Positions 17,221 to 25,618 of a stretch of 64,000 nt of DNA are shown piece after piece. The translations under genes were made by a program, and so were the position numbers. Source of the DNA: Paragemmobacter ruber (GTDB lineage: Bacteria > Pseudomonadota > Alphaproteobacteria > Rhodobacterales > Rhodobacteraceae). How positions within the stretch are numbered: the stretch's first letter is position 1; each line of letters begins with the position of its first letter. The notes under the pieces were generated by a model. That model was not told the DNA's origin. It saw only the letters and a program-made list of their open reading frames with translations, and did not search any database. The stretch lies in the NCBI RefSeq assembly GCF_009908315.1, contig NZ_JAAATW010000001.1, positions 186,001 through 250,000 of the forward strand. Direction: 5' to 3'.

Positions 17221-18987
17221 TCAACCCGGCAGCACGAAGAACCAGTTCGACCAGAGCACGACCGCCGCCCCCGCGATCAGCGCGAGATAGGGCAGCATCC
17301 CGGCCCGGCGCGGCCCCAGATCGCCATGATCGGACAGGCCCAGATCCTCCATCGCTTCCTTGGGAAAGCGCCCCTTGTCCACGATGTAATGCCGCCAATA
17401 GAAGACAGGCAGGATCAGCGCGGCAAAGATCAGCCCCGCCCACAGCGCGTTGGAATAGCCCCAGACCTTCGCCCCTGCGCCAAGGAACAGCGCGTTCACG
17501 AAGGCCAGCACGGTGTTGATCCCGATCAGCACCGTCGGCGCCTTCCACGGGCGTTCCATATGGGGCGAGTCGATCCGATGGATCCAGCCCGCGTTCAGGT
17601 TCAGGAAGTTGAACAGGATGTATCCGACGTTCGAGATGGCAAGGACGTAGAAATACCCCCCCACATCCGACGCCAGCGCCAACAGGATCAGGTTGAAACC
17701 GTAATCCGTCCACATCGCGCCGGTGGGCGCGCCGTTATTGTTGACGCGGCCCAGATACTTGGGCAGCCAGCCATCCCGCGATCCCTGATAAAGGGTGCGC
17801 GACGATCCCGCCATCGCCGTCATGATGGCCAGGAACAGCGCCATGATCATCAGGATGACGAACAGCTGGATGATGACGTTGGACGATCCAAGGAACCCGC
17901 CCAGCGCCGCCGCGATCCCCGTGCCGTCCACGATCCCTGTCTCGAGCATCCCGGCATGTCCCAGAACCCCCTGGAACGAGAAGGGGATCAGGAAGAAGAA
18001 AACGATGCACAGAAGCCCGGAATAGAAGATGGCCCGGAAGGTGTCGGTCTTGGGGTCCTTCAATTCCCGCGTGTAGCAGACGGCGGTTTCGAACCCGTAG
18101 GTGGACCAGGCGGCGATATACATGCCCCCCAGAAACAGCGTCCAGCCGCCGATGTCCCATGCCCCGTTCTCACCCGAATAGGCGGCCGTGGGTGGCACGA
18201 TGTTGGTGACGTTCATGCTGTCGATCTGTCCCGTCAGGATCGGAACGATCCCCACCAGCAAAAGCGGGATCAGCACGACCACGGCCAGCACCTTCTGCGC
18301 GCTGGCGGTCGAGGCGATGCCGCGATGCTGGATGACAAAGATGATCGACATCAGGATAACGCCGATCACGAAGGTGGAATTGAAATGCAGCGTCCCCAGC
18401 CCCGGCACGGGGATGTTGAAGGCCTCCCAAACCCGGAAGGCGGGGGTGAGTGCTGCCACACCATCCGCCGTAGCCACCGCCGTGATCGCGGCATCCACCG
18501 TCGATCCGGCATTGGCGGCCATGTATTCGGCCACGGCGGGCGTCTCGGCCGTGTAATTGGCAAGGTTGGCCGCCACCCAATCCAGCACCGGCTGGCTTTC
18601 GGCCAGCGGGATCGGGAACAGCGCGTTCAGGATATAGCCCGCCGCGATGACGCAGCCCAGGCTCAGCACCGGCGACCAGGCGAACCAGTTGCACCACACC
18701 GACAAGGGCGCGATCAGCTTGGAATAGCGCAGCCACGCGGTCGCGCCATAAACCGATGCACCGCCCGACTTGTTGCCGAACATGCCGGCCATCTCGGCAT
18801 AAGTGAAGGATTGCAGGAACCCCATGCACATGGACAGCATCCAGACGACAAACGCCGCCTGACCCGCCACACCCGCGATCCCACCCAGCGAAAACAGAAC
18901 CAGCGGGGGCACCCCCGCGGCAACCCAGAAGGCACCCTTCCAATCGAGCGCGCGATGCAGCTCGCCATTCGTTGTCGTTGACGACAT
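17221..18987 (-). CDS. APC-superfamily amino acid/amine permease
   Basis: Integral membrane protein of 588 residues with about 12-14 hydrophobic helices. The first shows the APC pattern VLFSLGGIAGVAGQAAFVVWML, and STYGFETAVCYTRELKDPK fits the substrate-helix region. A roughly 100-residue insert around 130-200 is likely extracytoplasmic. It sits between amt and dmmD in the methylamine cluster, so the substrate is probably a methylated amine or a downstream N-methyl amino acid such as N-methylglutamate; this is inference from place only. The start has a GGGAG-type ribosome site just upstream, and the gene has its own terminator. Confidence 0.83.
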   Translation of the reverse strand: MSSTTTNGELHRALDWKGAFWVAAGVPPLVLFSLGGIAGVAGQAAFVVWMLSMCMGFLQSFTYAEMAGMFGNKSGGASVYGATAWLRYSKLIAPLSVWCNWFAWSPVLSLGCVIAAGYILNALFPIPLAESQPVLDWVAANLANYTAETPAVAEYMAANAGSTVDAAITAVATADGVAALTPAFRVWEAFNIPVPGLGTLHFNSTFVIGVILMSIIFVIQHRGIASTASAQKVLAVVVLIPLLLVGIVPILTGQIDSMNVTNIVPPTAAYSGENGAWDIGGWTLFLGGMYIAAWSTYGFETAVCYTRELKDPKTDTFRAIFYSGLLCIVFFFLIPFSFQGVLGHAGMLETGIVDGTGIAAALGGFLGSSNVIIQLFVILMIMALFLAIMTAMAGSSRTLYQGSRDGWLPKYLGRVNNNGAPTGAMWTDYGFNLILLALASDVGGYFYVLAISNVGYILFNFLNLNAGWIHRIDSPHMERPWKAPTVLIGINTVLAFVNALFLGAGAKVWGYSNALWAGLIFAALILPVFYWRHYIVDKGRFPKEAMEDLGLSDHGDLGPRRAGMLPYLALIAGAAVVLWSNWFFVLPG

Positions 18988-19314
18988 TGATTACTCCCTC
19001 GTTCCCTGTTGTCCCGGCTCCCGTGGCGTTTGCCGCTCTCTGGTCCGGGTTTCTGATATCGCCCCGCCGCACCCCCGCGCCGGAACGGTGTTCTTGCCGT
19101 GCCAATCCGCGCGCGCCCCTATGGACGGCGGCGCCACGACGCTGCGACTGCGGGGGAAACCCGCCATCGCGGAAGACCGCAGCCACGGCAGCTGCGACCT
19201 GCTGTCGCTGAGAAAAGCACGGCCCATCCCGCATGGCGAGAGGAATTTCATTCAGGCGAAAATTTGTTTCCTTGTCCGCCCGGGGCCTGCAGCACTCAAA
19301 CGGCACGACGACAA

Positions 19315-19350
19315 AAGGCCCGGGCGTTTGGCCCGGGCCTTGTTTTCTTG
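19315..19350. terminator. Strong bidirectional terminator between amt unit and permease
   Basis: Perfect 11-bp stem (AAGGCCCGGGC / GCCCGGGCCTT) with a 5-nt loop, flanked by T-runs on both strands. It lies about 35 bp behind the small membrane ORF that follows amt. The rest of the 18988-19383 gap shows no gene and should hold the permease promoter. Confidence 0.85.
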
Positions 19351-19383
19351 GCTTACTGCCCCGGATTGGGTGCCTCAGCGCGG

Positions 19384-19548
19384 CTATTTTGCCTTGCTGT
19401 AGGCCAGCTTTTCATGCCGCAACCCGGCCGCCAGCGCGGCGACCACAAGGATCATCGACAGGAAAAGCCAGATGCCTTCCGTTCCCATGCCTGCATAATA
19501 GGCGCCTTCGACTGCGCTCCAATCCGTGATGTCGGTTCCGACCAGCAT
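19384..19548 (-). CDS. 54-residue single-span membrane protein downstream of amt
   Basis: A short gene: 54 residues starting MLVGTDITDWSAVEG, with one transmembrane helix (about 25-43, IWLFLSMILVVAALAAG) and a basic C-terminal tail ending HEKLAYSKAK. A strong AAGGAGAG ribosome-binding site sits 5 bp before the ATG, and the gene starts 22 bp after the amt stop, ahead of a shared terminator. The topology predicts the N-terminus outside. Function is unknown; co-transcription suggests an accessory to the ammonium channel. I recall similar unnamed small proteins behind amt in related bacteria. Confidence 0.75.
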   Translation of the reverse strand: MLVGTDITDWSAVEGAYYAGMGTEGIWLFLSMILVVAALAAGLRHEKLAYSKAK

Positions 19549-19570
19549 GTTTCTCTCCTTTCCTTGGGTT

Positions 19571-20959
19571 TCACTCGGCGGGGGTCTTGGCGGGGATGCC
19601 GCCCGGGAAGAACTCAGGATAGGCCTCGACAGGGACCTTGACCTTGTCCAGCCCGATCAGTTCCGCCTGCTTCGGCACGCGCAGAAGACCCATCTTGTTC
19701 AGGATCAGCGACACGACATAGCCCGGCACAAAGCCCAGAACCGCCATCACCAGCGCCCCGCCGATCTGCCCGAACAGGGTGATCGTCGGCGCCCCTTCGG
19801 CGGGCAGGGCCGGATAGCCAGCCGCGAAGATGCCCACCGCGACCACGCCCCAAAGGCCCACCACGCCATGCAGCGCCACGGCACCCACGGCATCGTCGAT
19901 GCGCATCCGTTCCACAAAGCGCGCGACCACTGGCATGATCAGGCCGCCGATCACCGCGATGACAAAGGCCATGGGCGGCCAGTAGAGATCCAGCCCCGCC
20001 GCGACCGAGATGATCCCGCCCAGCGCGCCCGACATCATCCAGAACGGATCATGCGTCAGGACCCAGGCCGCGATGGCCCCCCCGGCAAAGCCCATCAGGA
20101 TGTTGAACGTCATGGCCGACAGCGTGACCGGCGTGCCGTAGATGGAATGGAAGATGCCGGTCCCCCAGCTCCATGCCTCACCGGGGAAGATCACGCAGCC
20201 CATCAGGAACCCCCAGAAGCCCGCGATGATCAGCATCAATCCCACCAGTGCGGCCGGCATCGAATGGCCGGCGATGGCGTTCGCGCTGCCGTCCGGGTTG
20301 AACTTGCCTACCCGCGCGCCAAGGTTGATCAGCACGCCCAGCGTGAAGAAGCCCGCGATGGCATGAACCACGCCCGACGCGCCGAAATCGTGATAGCCCA
20401 GCGCCGTCACCAGCCAGCCATCCGCGTGCCAGCCCCAGGCCGCGCCGAGGATCCAGACGAAACTGCCCAGAACGATGGCGAGGATCGTGAACCCCACGAT
20501 CTGCACCCGTTCGATCAGCGACCCCGACATGATCGACGCCGTGGTTGCCGCGAACATGGCAAAGGCGCCGAAGAACACGCCGGTCGCGCTGTCGGCCACG
20601 TTGGGGCCCATGGCAGGGCCGACCGGGCTGGCGGCGGCCAGCGCATATTCAAGGCCCGAGGTGCCGATGGGACCGGGCGTCATCGAAAATCCTGTGGGGA
20701 AGGCCCAGTAGATGAACCAGCCGGCATAGTAAAAGGTCGGGATGATGAAGGCAAAGGCGAGGATGTTCTTGATCCCCGAGGCCAGCGCGTTCTTGGCGCG
20801 CGAGGCGCCCATCTCATAGGACAGGAACCCCGCATGGATCAGCACCATGAGCGGGATCGTCAACCAGTAGAAGGTTTCGGCCGTTGTCTTGTTCAATCCG
20901 GCCGTCGCGTCCTTCAGCGCGGCCAGTTCCGCCGTCAAGGCGGCAATCTGTTCTTCCAT
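19571..20959 (-). CDS. amt: Ammonium/methylammonium transporter Amt
   Basis: Amt/MEP/Rh channel of 462 residues with about 11 membrane helices. The pore twin histidines are visible: one in GASGVVHAIAGFF (equivalent of E. coli His168) and one in DDAVGAVALHGVVGLWG (equivalent of His318). The N-terminus (MEEQIAALTAELAALKD) is a short heptad-like extension not present in E. coli AmtB, and no glnK precedes the gene. A GGGGAG ribosome site supports the start at 20959. Lying between tmm and the dmm operon, it probably recovers ammonium or methylammonium released during amine breakdown. Confidence 0.93.
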   Translation of the reverse strand: MEEQIAALTAELAALKDATAGLNKTTAETFYWLTIPLMVLIHAGFLSYEMGASRAKNALASGIKNILAFAFIIPTFYYAGWFIYWAFPTGFSMTPGPIGTSGLEYALAAASPVGPAMGPNVADSATGVFFGAFAMFAATTASIMSGSLIERVQIVGFTILAIVLGSFVWILGAAWGWHADGWLVTALGYHDFGASGVVHAIAGFFTLGVLINLGARVGKFNPDGSANAIAGHSMPAALVGLMLIIAGFWGFLMGCVIFPGEAWSWGTGIFHSIYGTPVTLSAMTFNILMGFAGGAIAAWVLTHDPFWMMSGALGGIISVAAGLDLYWPPMAFVIAVIGGLIMPVVARFVERMRIDDAVGAVALHGVVGLWGVVAVGIFAAGYPALPAEGAPTITLFGQIGGALVMAVLGFVPGYVVSLILNKMGLLRVPKQAELIGLDKVKVPVEAYPEFFPGGIPAKTPAE

Positions 20960-21186
20960 GCGTAAACTCCCCAGCTGTTGTGTCGCCCCCATGTGACCCG
21001 GGGGCTGACGGCCAAAGTTAAGCACGGGCGGGCAGAGCCACGGCCGCAAAAGGTGATGTGAAGCAACTTTGTTTCGCGGCAAGGCGTAGTTTTGTCATAA
21101 AATGATCAATGATCATGCAGTTTCGATCCGAATGGGCCAAGATTTCAGCATTTTACGCCTGATCGGAAACACCGCGGCGGGCAAAG

Positions 21187-21215
21187 GAAAACGGCCCCGC
21201 GCAGAAGCGGGGCCG
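21187..21215 (-). terminator. Terminator behind tmm
   Basis: Perfect 9-bp stem (CGGCCCCGC / GCGGGGCCG), 6-nt loop, and on the minus strand a TTTT tract at the end. It separates tmm from amt, so amt has its own promoter in 20960-21186. Confidence 0.85.
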
Positions 21216-21261
21216 CAGAGGCCGAACCATTGTCGCGCCACGGCCGGGCTGGCCGGGCGCC

Positions 21262-22605
21262 TCAGTTCCGCAGATAGCTTTCCATCGAATCCTCCAGCGC
21301 GTCCTTCCACGGCGTATGATGGACGGGCGCCATGGTGCCGGTGATGACCGACCGATAGGCATTGTTGCGGAAACCCATGATGTCCTTCTTCTTGTGTTCC
21401 TTCCACTCGAAGAAAGCCTCGCAGGCACCATCCACGTCAAAGGACGGATAATCCGTCTCTTCGATCAGTTCCTTCACATAATCGCCCTGATAATGGATGG
21501 CGTCATGCGCGTCCTGGCCCGCATCCTCGGCCGCGACCCGGTCTGCCACGTCCTTGAGCAGCACCGCCTTGTCCGTCGGGATCGCGATACGCCCCATGAT
21601 CGCATCGCGCACCCACCAGGCCTGCGCATCGAACATGTTGAAGGTGAACCACTGATCCTGCATCCCCAGATAGAACAGCTTTGGATTATGGACCCAGACC
21701 ACCCCCTTGTAGAGGTCCGCCGTCGCCAACCTGTTGGCGGTCTTCAGACGCAGGTCATCGGGCAGGAAGGGGAAGTGGTGTTTGTAACCCGTGCACAGAA
21801 TGATCGCGTCCACCTTCTTGGACGAACCGTCCGAGAAATAGGCCGTATCCTCATCGACATGGTCCAGTCTGGGCACCTCTTTCCAGTTATCCGGCCAGTT
21901 GAAGCCCATGGGCGCATTGCGATAGGCGACCGTCACTGACTTTGCCCCGTATTTCCAGCATTGCGACCCGATATCTTCGGCCGAATAGGACGAGCCAAGG
22001 ATCAGGATGTCCTTGCCGCTGAACTCACGCGCGTCGCGGAAATCGTGGGCGTGCAGGACACGTCCGTTGAACCTGTCAAAGCCCGGATATTCCGGCACGT
22101 TCGGCACCGAGAAATGGCCCGATGCGACAACGACGTTGTCGAACTCCTCTTCATACACCCGGTCGTTCTTCAGATCATGCGCCGTCAGGGTGAAGTTGCC
22201 CTTCTCGGCATTGTAGCGCACGAAGCGGACCGGCGTGGAGAAGCGCACCCAGTCACGCACGCCGGCCTTTTTCACGCGCCCCTCGATATAGTCGAACAGC
22301 ACCGCGCGGGGCGGATAGCTGGCGATCTGCTTGCCGAAATGTTCCTCAAAGGAATAGTCGGCGAATTCCAGCCCTTCCTTCGGGCCGTTGGACCACAGAT
22401 AGCGATACATGGAGCAATGGACCGGCTCGCCATATTCATCCAGCCCGGTGCGCCACGTATAGTTCCAAAGCCCACCCCAGTTCGACTGCTTTTCAAAACA
22501 GACCACTTCGGGAATGTCGGCGCCCTTGGCCTTGGCGGACTGGAACGCCCGGAGTTGGGCCAGACCCGACGGCCCGGCACCGATGACTGCAACACGCTTT
22601 TTCAT
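21262..22605 (-). CDS. tmm: Trimethylamine monooxygenase Tmm (flavin-containing)
   Basis: Flavin monooxygenase of 447 residues that oxidises trimethylamine to TMAO with NADPH and oxygen. It shows the FAD Rossmann motif GAGPSG (9-14), the FMO signature [12 protein letters not shown], the NADPH motif [10 protein letters not shown] and the ATG-like [12 protein letters not shown]. Length and the Tmm-typical [23 protein letters not shown] stretch match the bacterial enzyme. The start at 22605 is chosen because GGAGGG lies just ahead; another ATG 12 bp upstream overlaps that ribosome site. It sits alone before its own terminator and is divergent from the signalling cluster across a 408-bp gap. It supplies the substrate of Tdm. 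Confidence 0.95.
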   Translation of the reverse strand: MKKRVAVIGAGPSGLAQLRAFQSAKAKGADIPEVVCFEKQSNWGGLWNYTWRTGLDEYGEPVHCSMYRYLWSNGPKEGLEFADYSFEEHFGKQIASYPPRAVLFDYIEGRVKKAGVRDWVRFSTPVRFVRYNAEKGNFTLTAHDLKNDRVYEEEFDNVVVASGHFSVPNVPEYPGFDRFNGRVLHAHDFRDAREFSGKDILILGSSYSAEDIGSQCWKYGAKSVTVAYRNAPMGFNWPDNWKEVPRLDHVDEDTAYFSDGSSKKVDAIILCTGYKHHFPFLPDDLRLKTANRLATADLYKGVVWVHNPKLFYLGMQDQWFTFNMFDAQAWWVRDAIMGRIAIPTDKAVLLKDVADRVAAEDAGQDAHDAIHYQGDYVKELIEETDYPSFDVDGACEAFFEWKEHKKKDIMGFRNNAYRSVITGTMAPVHHTPWKDALEDSMESYLRN

Positions 22606-23013
22606 TCTACCCTCCATGTTCGTTCTTTTTTGTCGTGTTGCCGGGAAGGCTAATCGCGGCAAGCAATGCGCGTCAAATAATTTTCCTTGGATGAAATTAT
22701 CCGCCTGCGCCGCCTCTGGCAGATCCGGCAGAGATGCGGCCAACCCTCTGGAGGGGGCGAGGATGAACAGCCGGACCTGTCTGCAACCGCCGGGCCGCCG
22801 TTTTCGGCCCCTTGGGGAAACAAACCGCGGCTCGCCCCCGTCATTTCCTGCCCAAACAGGCAAATGGCCGGATTTATGCCCTTCTGTGGCCATCATTTCC
22901 ACAGACACGGACGTCTAGGTTGTGTGGGTAAGTATGTGCCGTGCGGAAGTCCGACCGTGCGTTTCGTGTTTGTGCCAGTACCAGACGGACGCCCTCAGGC
23001 AGCTGGTTGCAGC
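22606..23013. other. Divergent promoter region tmm / receiver gene
   Basis: 408 bp without a supported gene. It must carry the promoter of tmm (leftward) and of the receiver-GGDEF gene (rightward). I see no clear operator dyad. Confidence 0.5.
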
Positions 23014-24120
23014 ATGAAAATACTAGCCGTCGATGACGACGAAACGATCCTCGATCTGCTGGCAGAGGCCTTGGCCCTGTCCGGGCATGAACGGATGGCG
23101 CGCGCCCGTTCGGCGCATGAGGCGCTTGGCGTGATCGCCGCGACGACCACACCGTTCGACTGTCTTCTTCTGGATATCCAGATGCCCGGGATGGACGGCA
23201 TCGCGCTCTGCCGCGAGGTGCGCAGCCTGCCCGGCTATACCTATACACCCATTCTCATGCTGACGGCCATGTCGCAGCGCGAATACATTGAACGCGCCTT
23301 CATGGCGGGCGCGACCGACTATGTGACCAAACCCTTCGATCTGCTGGAACTCAGCGCCCGCATCGGCATGGCCTATCGCCTGGTCGAAGAGCGCAACCGG
23401 GTTGAGGACGGGCTGACAACGATCGAGCGGCTGAAACGCGAATTGCGCACCTTGCCTGCCCTGTCGCTGAGCGATCCGCTGGATCTCGGTCAGGTTCCCC
23501 GGACAATCGCCTATCTGTCCTTCGAGAATTACATCCTGTCGCTGACGCGCGCGAAACTGTTCACCTCGAATGTGATGGCGGTGAAGATCGTCGATATCGA
23601 ACGGATCCATGCCGAAAACCGGCCGGCCGAGTTTCTGGCCCATCTGCGCCTTGTCGGGCAGGCCCTGGCCGAGGCGACCGAGGGCGAAGGCAGCATCCTG
23701 TCCTATCGCGGGAACGGAACCTTCCTCTGTGTCAGCCACCATCGCAGCCGCCTGACGCCCGAAGACATCGAAACGCATATCAACGATTCGATCCTCGTCG
23801 GCCAGGGCGTATCGGTCATGGTGGGCGACCGGCTGTCGCTGGGCTCCTTCACGCGGTTCGGATCGCTGCAGTCGATCAACAAGGCGGCCGCAGCGGTGGA
23901 GCGCAAGCTCGAGACGATCGGCAAGGCACCCGCCCTGCCCCGGTCGCTGCCACAAAGATCACTGGCGCGCTATCGCGGCGAACAGGAGCGATCGGCCTAT
24001 GAGGGCCTGCTGCGGCAGGTGCTGAACGAAGACCTCGCCCGCCTGCGCGGCGAACTTAATGCAGGCGCGGGTCGAGGTTCATCACAGCGACCTGAACCTT
24101 CACGCCGTCCAGCACCATGA
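23014..24120 (+). CDS. Response regulator with degenerate GGDEF-like output domain
   Basis: Protein of 368 residues. Residues 1-120 are a receiver domain (DDDE at 7-10, phospho-acceptor Asp54 in LLLDIQMPGMDG, TKPFD lysine loop). Residues about 150-310 have the layout of a GGDEF fold, but where GGDEF should stand the sequence is RGNGTF (232-237), so cyclase activity is very unlikely. The C-terminal 20 residues are Arg/Ser/Pro-rich and read through the 3' end of the luxI gene on the other strand (65-bp overlap), as if an older stop had been lost. It may act as a c-di-GMP or protein-binding relay output. The start is taken at the ATG directly before the receiver fold. Confidence 0.8.
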   Translation: MKILAVDDDETILDLLAEALALSGHERMARARSAHEALGVIAATTTPFDCLLLDIQMPGMDGIALCREVRSLPGYTYTPILMLTAMSQREYIERAFMAGATDYVTKPFDLLELSARIGMAYRLVEERNRVEDGLTTIERLKRELRTLPALSLSDPLDLGQVPRTIAYLSFENYILSLTRAKLFTSNVMAVKIVDIERIHAENRPAEFLAHLRLVGQALAEATEGEGSILSYRGNGTFLCVSHHRSRLTPEDIETHINDSILVGQGVSVMVGDRLSLGSFTRFGSLQSINKAAAAVERKLETIGKAPALPRSLPQRSLARYRGEQERSAYEGLLRQVLNEDLARLRGELNAGAGRGSSQRPEPSRRPAP

Positions 24121-24643
24121 CCGGCCCTGCGGGATCCGCCCGCAGGCCGAGCCTGCCGATCCAGCGTGGCCAGACCGCCGGACCAAAGGCGATGATCTTA
24201 TGCGCGCCGAGCGAACGCGCGGTGCGAATCATCTCGTACATCAGATCGCCCTGAACCTTCTTGCGCAGCCGCGCCGGCACCGCGTTCGACACGAAGATGC
24301 GCGATGCCTCCCAGATCTTGGGATCGACGGGAGCTTCGAAATCCATCAGGTCGGACGGAATGGAATCAAGCATCCCGCGCTGCGCGTCACGGATCATGTA
24401 GGTATACATGCCGACGCGAGCCGTGGTCGGGGTCAGCCGCACGCCTGCCAGCACCTCGCCATTCTCGTGCACGGCGATCCAGCGGCTGGCCGGGGTGTCG
24501 TACTGGTCGAACTCCATCCCTTCGGCTTCGGGAAGGCGCCAGTTGTTCCTGACGATAAAGGACTTGCGGCGCGCGCGCAGCAAATTGACGAACAGGTCAC
24601 CGTGCTGATGCATGTTCTGGAAGGAAAGGGTCGTCGTCAGCAT
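24056..24643 (-). CDS. LuxI-family acyl-homoserine lactone synthase
   Basis: Autoinducer synthase of 195 residues. The conserved N-terminal residues of the family line up: Arg25-x3-Phe29, Trp35, Asp46, Asp49 and Arg69, then Glu112 and Arg115 in IWEASRIFV. It would make an N-acyl-homoserine lactone from S-adenosylmethionine and acyl-ACP. The start at 24643 (MLTTTLSFQNMHQHGDLF) is chosen over an extension beginning at 24790, since the family begins here and an AGGA site precedes it. No luxR lies in the window. It is convergent with, and overlaps, the receiver-GGDEF gene. The acyl chain cannot be predicted. Confidence 0.88.
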   Translation of the reverse strand: MLTTTLSFQNMHQHGDLFVNLLRARRKSFIVRNNWRLPEAEGMEFDQYDTPASRWIAVHENGEVLAGVRLTPTTARVGMYTYMIRDAQRGMLDSIPSDLMDFEAPVDPKIWEASRIFVSNAVPARLRKKVQGDLMYEMIRTARSLGAHKIIAFGPAVWPRWIGRLGLRADPAGPVMVLDGVKVQVAVMNLDPRLH

Positions 24644-25214
24644 TGCAGGTCCTGGTATCGTCGTATCAGTGGTGCCGGCCACGGGCCGCCCGTCGGGCTG
24701 TTGCGGTCCGTCGTTCACCGGCAAGTCGGCCTGCCGCAGGTTCGTTCGGTGCGGAGGAAGGCTGACCATAGCATTCTCAAGCATAAACAATCGTTAAGCA
24801 CATTCAGTCACGCAGCGTGAAAAAAACAACTCAAAACAACGCGCCCGGATGAATCTGGCAAAACTGTGGCAAATCGGCAAAGCAAAAAATCCTTAGCTTA
24901 CAGTGTTTTGTTGCACATTCTTTACGCGGATCACGGCCTGCGCCCTTGTCAAATCGCAACATAAGAGCCGCGCCGTCCTGTCTGCATTGTTACGCAAACA
25001 CAGACAATCCCGCCATGCGGGAAAATTCAAGAATCATTTCTACCATCGCGCGAAACACGTCGGCAGCGCGCATCCACGCCAGAAATCACCGCAGGACCAC
25101 CATAATATGGTCCAACTGCGCGGGTAGCTTTCCAGGAAGTCCGCGCTGCACAGGCCCCTATGGGCCGAAATCCCTACGGGACATGTCATCGCGGAAGCGT
25201 TTCGGAGGGCTGGC
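24644..25214. other. Intergenic region between luxI and the kinase operon
   Basis: 571 bp with no convincing gene and a lower GC content than its neighbours, as expected for a double promoter region. It contains a 20-bp dyad at 25094-25113 (GGACCA, 8-bp spacer, TGGTCC), about the size of a lux box, 101 bp before the next gene, and three close copies of GGCAAA near 24856-24883. Confidence 0.5.
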
Positions 25215-25598
25215 ATGCGTCGCTATTTTCAATGTTTCAAGGTATTTGGCGAAGTTGCCGATCTGATGCTGCTCGAACGGCCCGAGCGGCGTCTGCTGAT
25301 CGACGTGTCGCTGGAACCCGCGAATCATGGGCCGGGGCGTAACCCCTATCCGCTGCGCACGACATTCTGCATCACCGACAGCGCCCTGATGGAGCGGTTC
25401 CTGTCCGAAATCGCGATCGGTGATGCCATTGACGCCCAGGGAACTTTCGTTCAGTCCGACTACATCCCTCACCGCACCACCTGCATCGACACGACCTTCC
25501 TCATGCTGGATTTCAGACGCCTCGCCGATCCGGAACAGCTGATCCCGGCACCCGCCGAATTTGCGAAGGATGCGCTGCGCAGGATGCGGCTGCATTGA
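25215..25598 (+). CDS. Unknown small protein ahead of a histidine kinase
   Basis: Protein of 127 residues with a strong GGAGGG ribosome site. I do not recognise the family. The composition and the segment GDAIDAQGTFVQSDYIPHRT followed by TTFLMLDFRRLADP suggest a small beta-rich, possibly OB-like fold; this is a guess. There is no signal peptide or membrane span. Its TGA overlaps the earliest possible start (TTG at 25595) of the kinase gene, so the two are almost certainly made together, and it may be a ligand-binding or regulatory partner of that kinase. Confidence 0.7.
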   Translation: MRRYFQCFKVFGEVADLMLLERPERRLLIDVSLEPANHGPGRNPYPLRTTFCITDSALMERFLSEIAIGDAIDAQGTFVQSDYIPHRTTCIDTTFLMLDFRRLADPEQLIPAPAEFAKDALRRMRLH

Positions 25599-25618
25599 AC
25601 GAAAGGCTCGACCAGAGC

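Noticed and set aside
17008-18981. 657-codon frame antisense to the APC permease
   Set aside because: His/Gln/Arg-rich mirror text without domains; the permease is clear on the opposite strand.
19526-20965. 479-codon frame antisense to amt
   Set aside because: Mirror frame of a membrane protein, rich in Arg, Asp and His; no domain.
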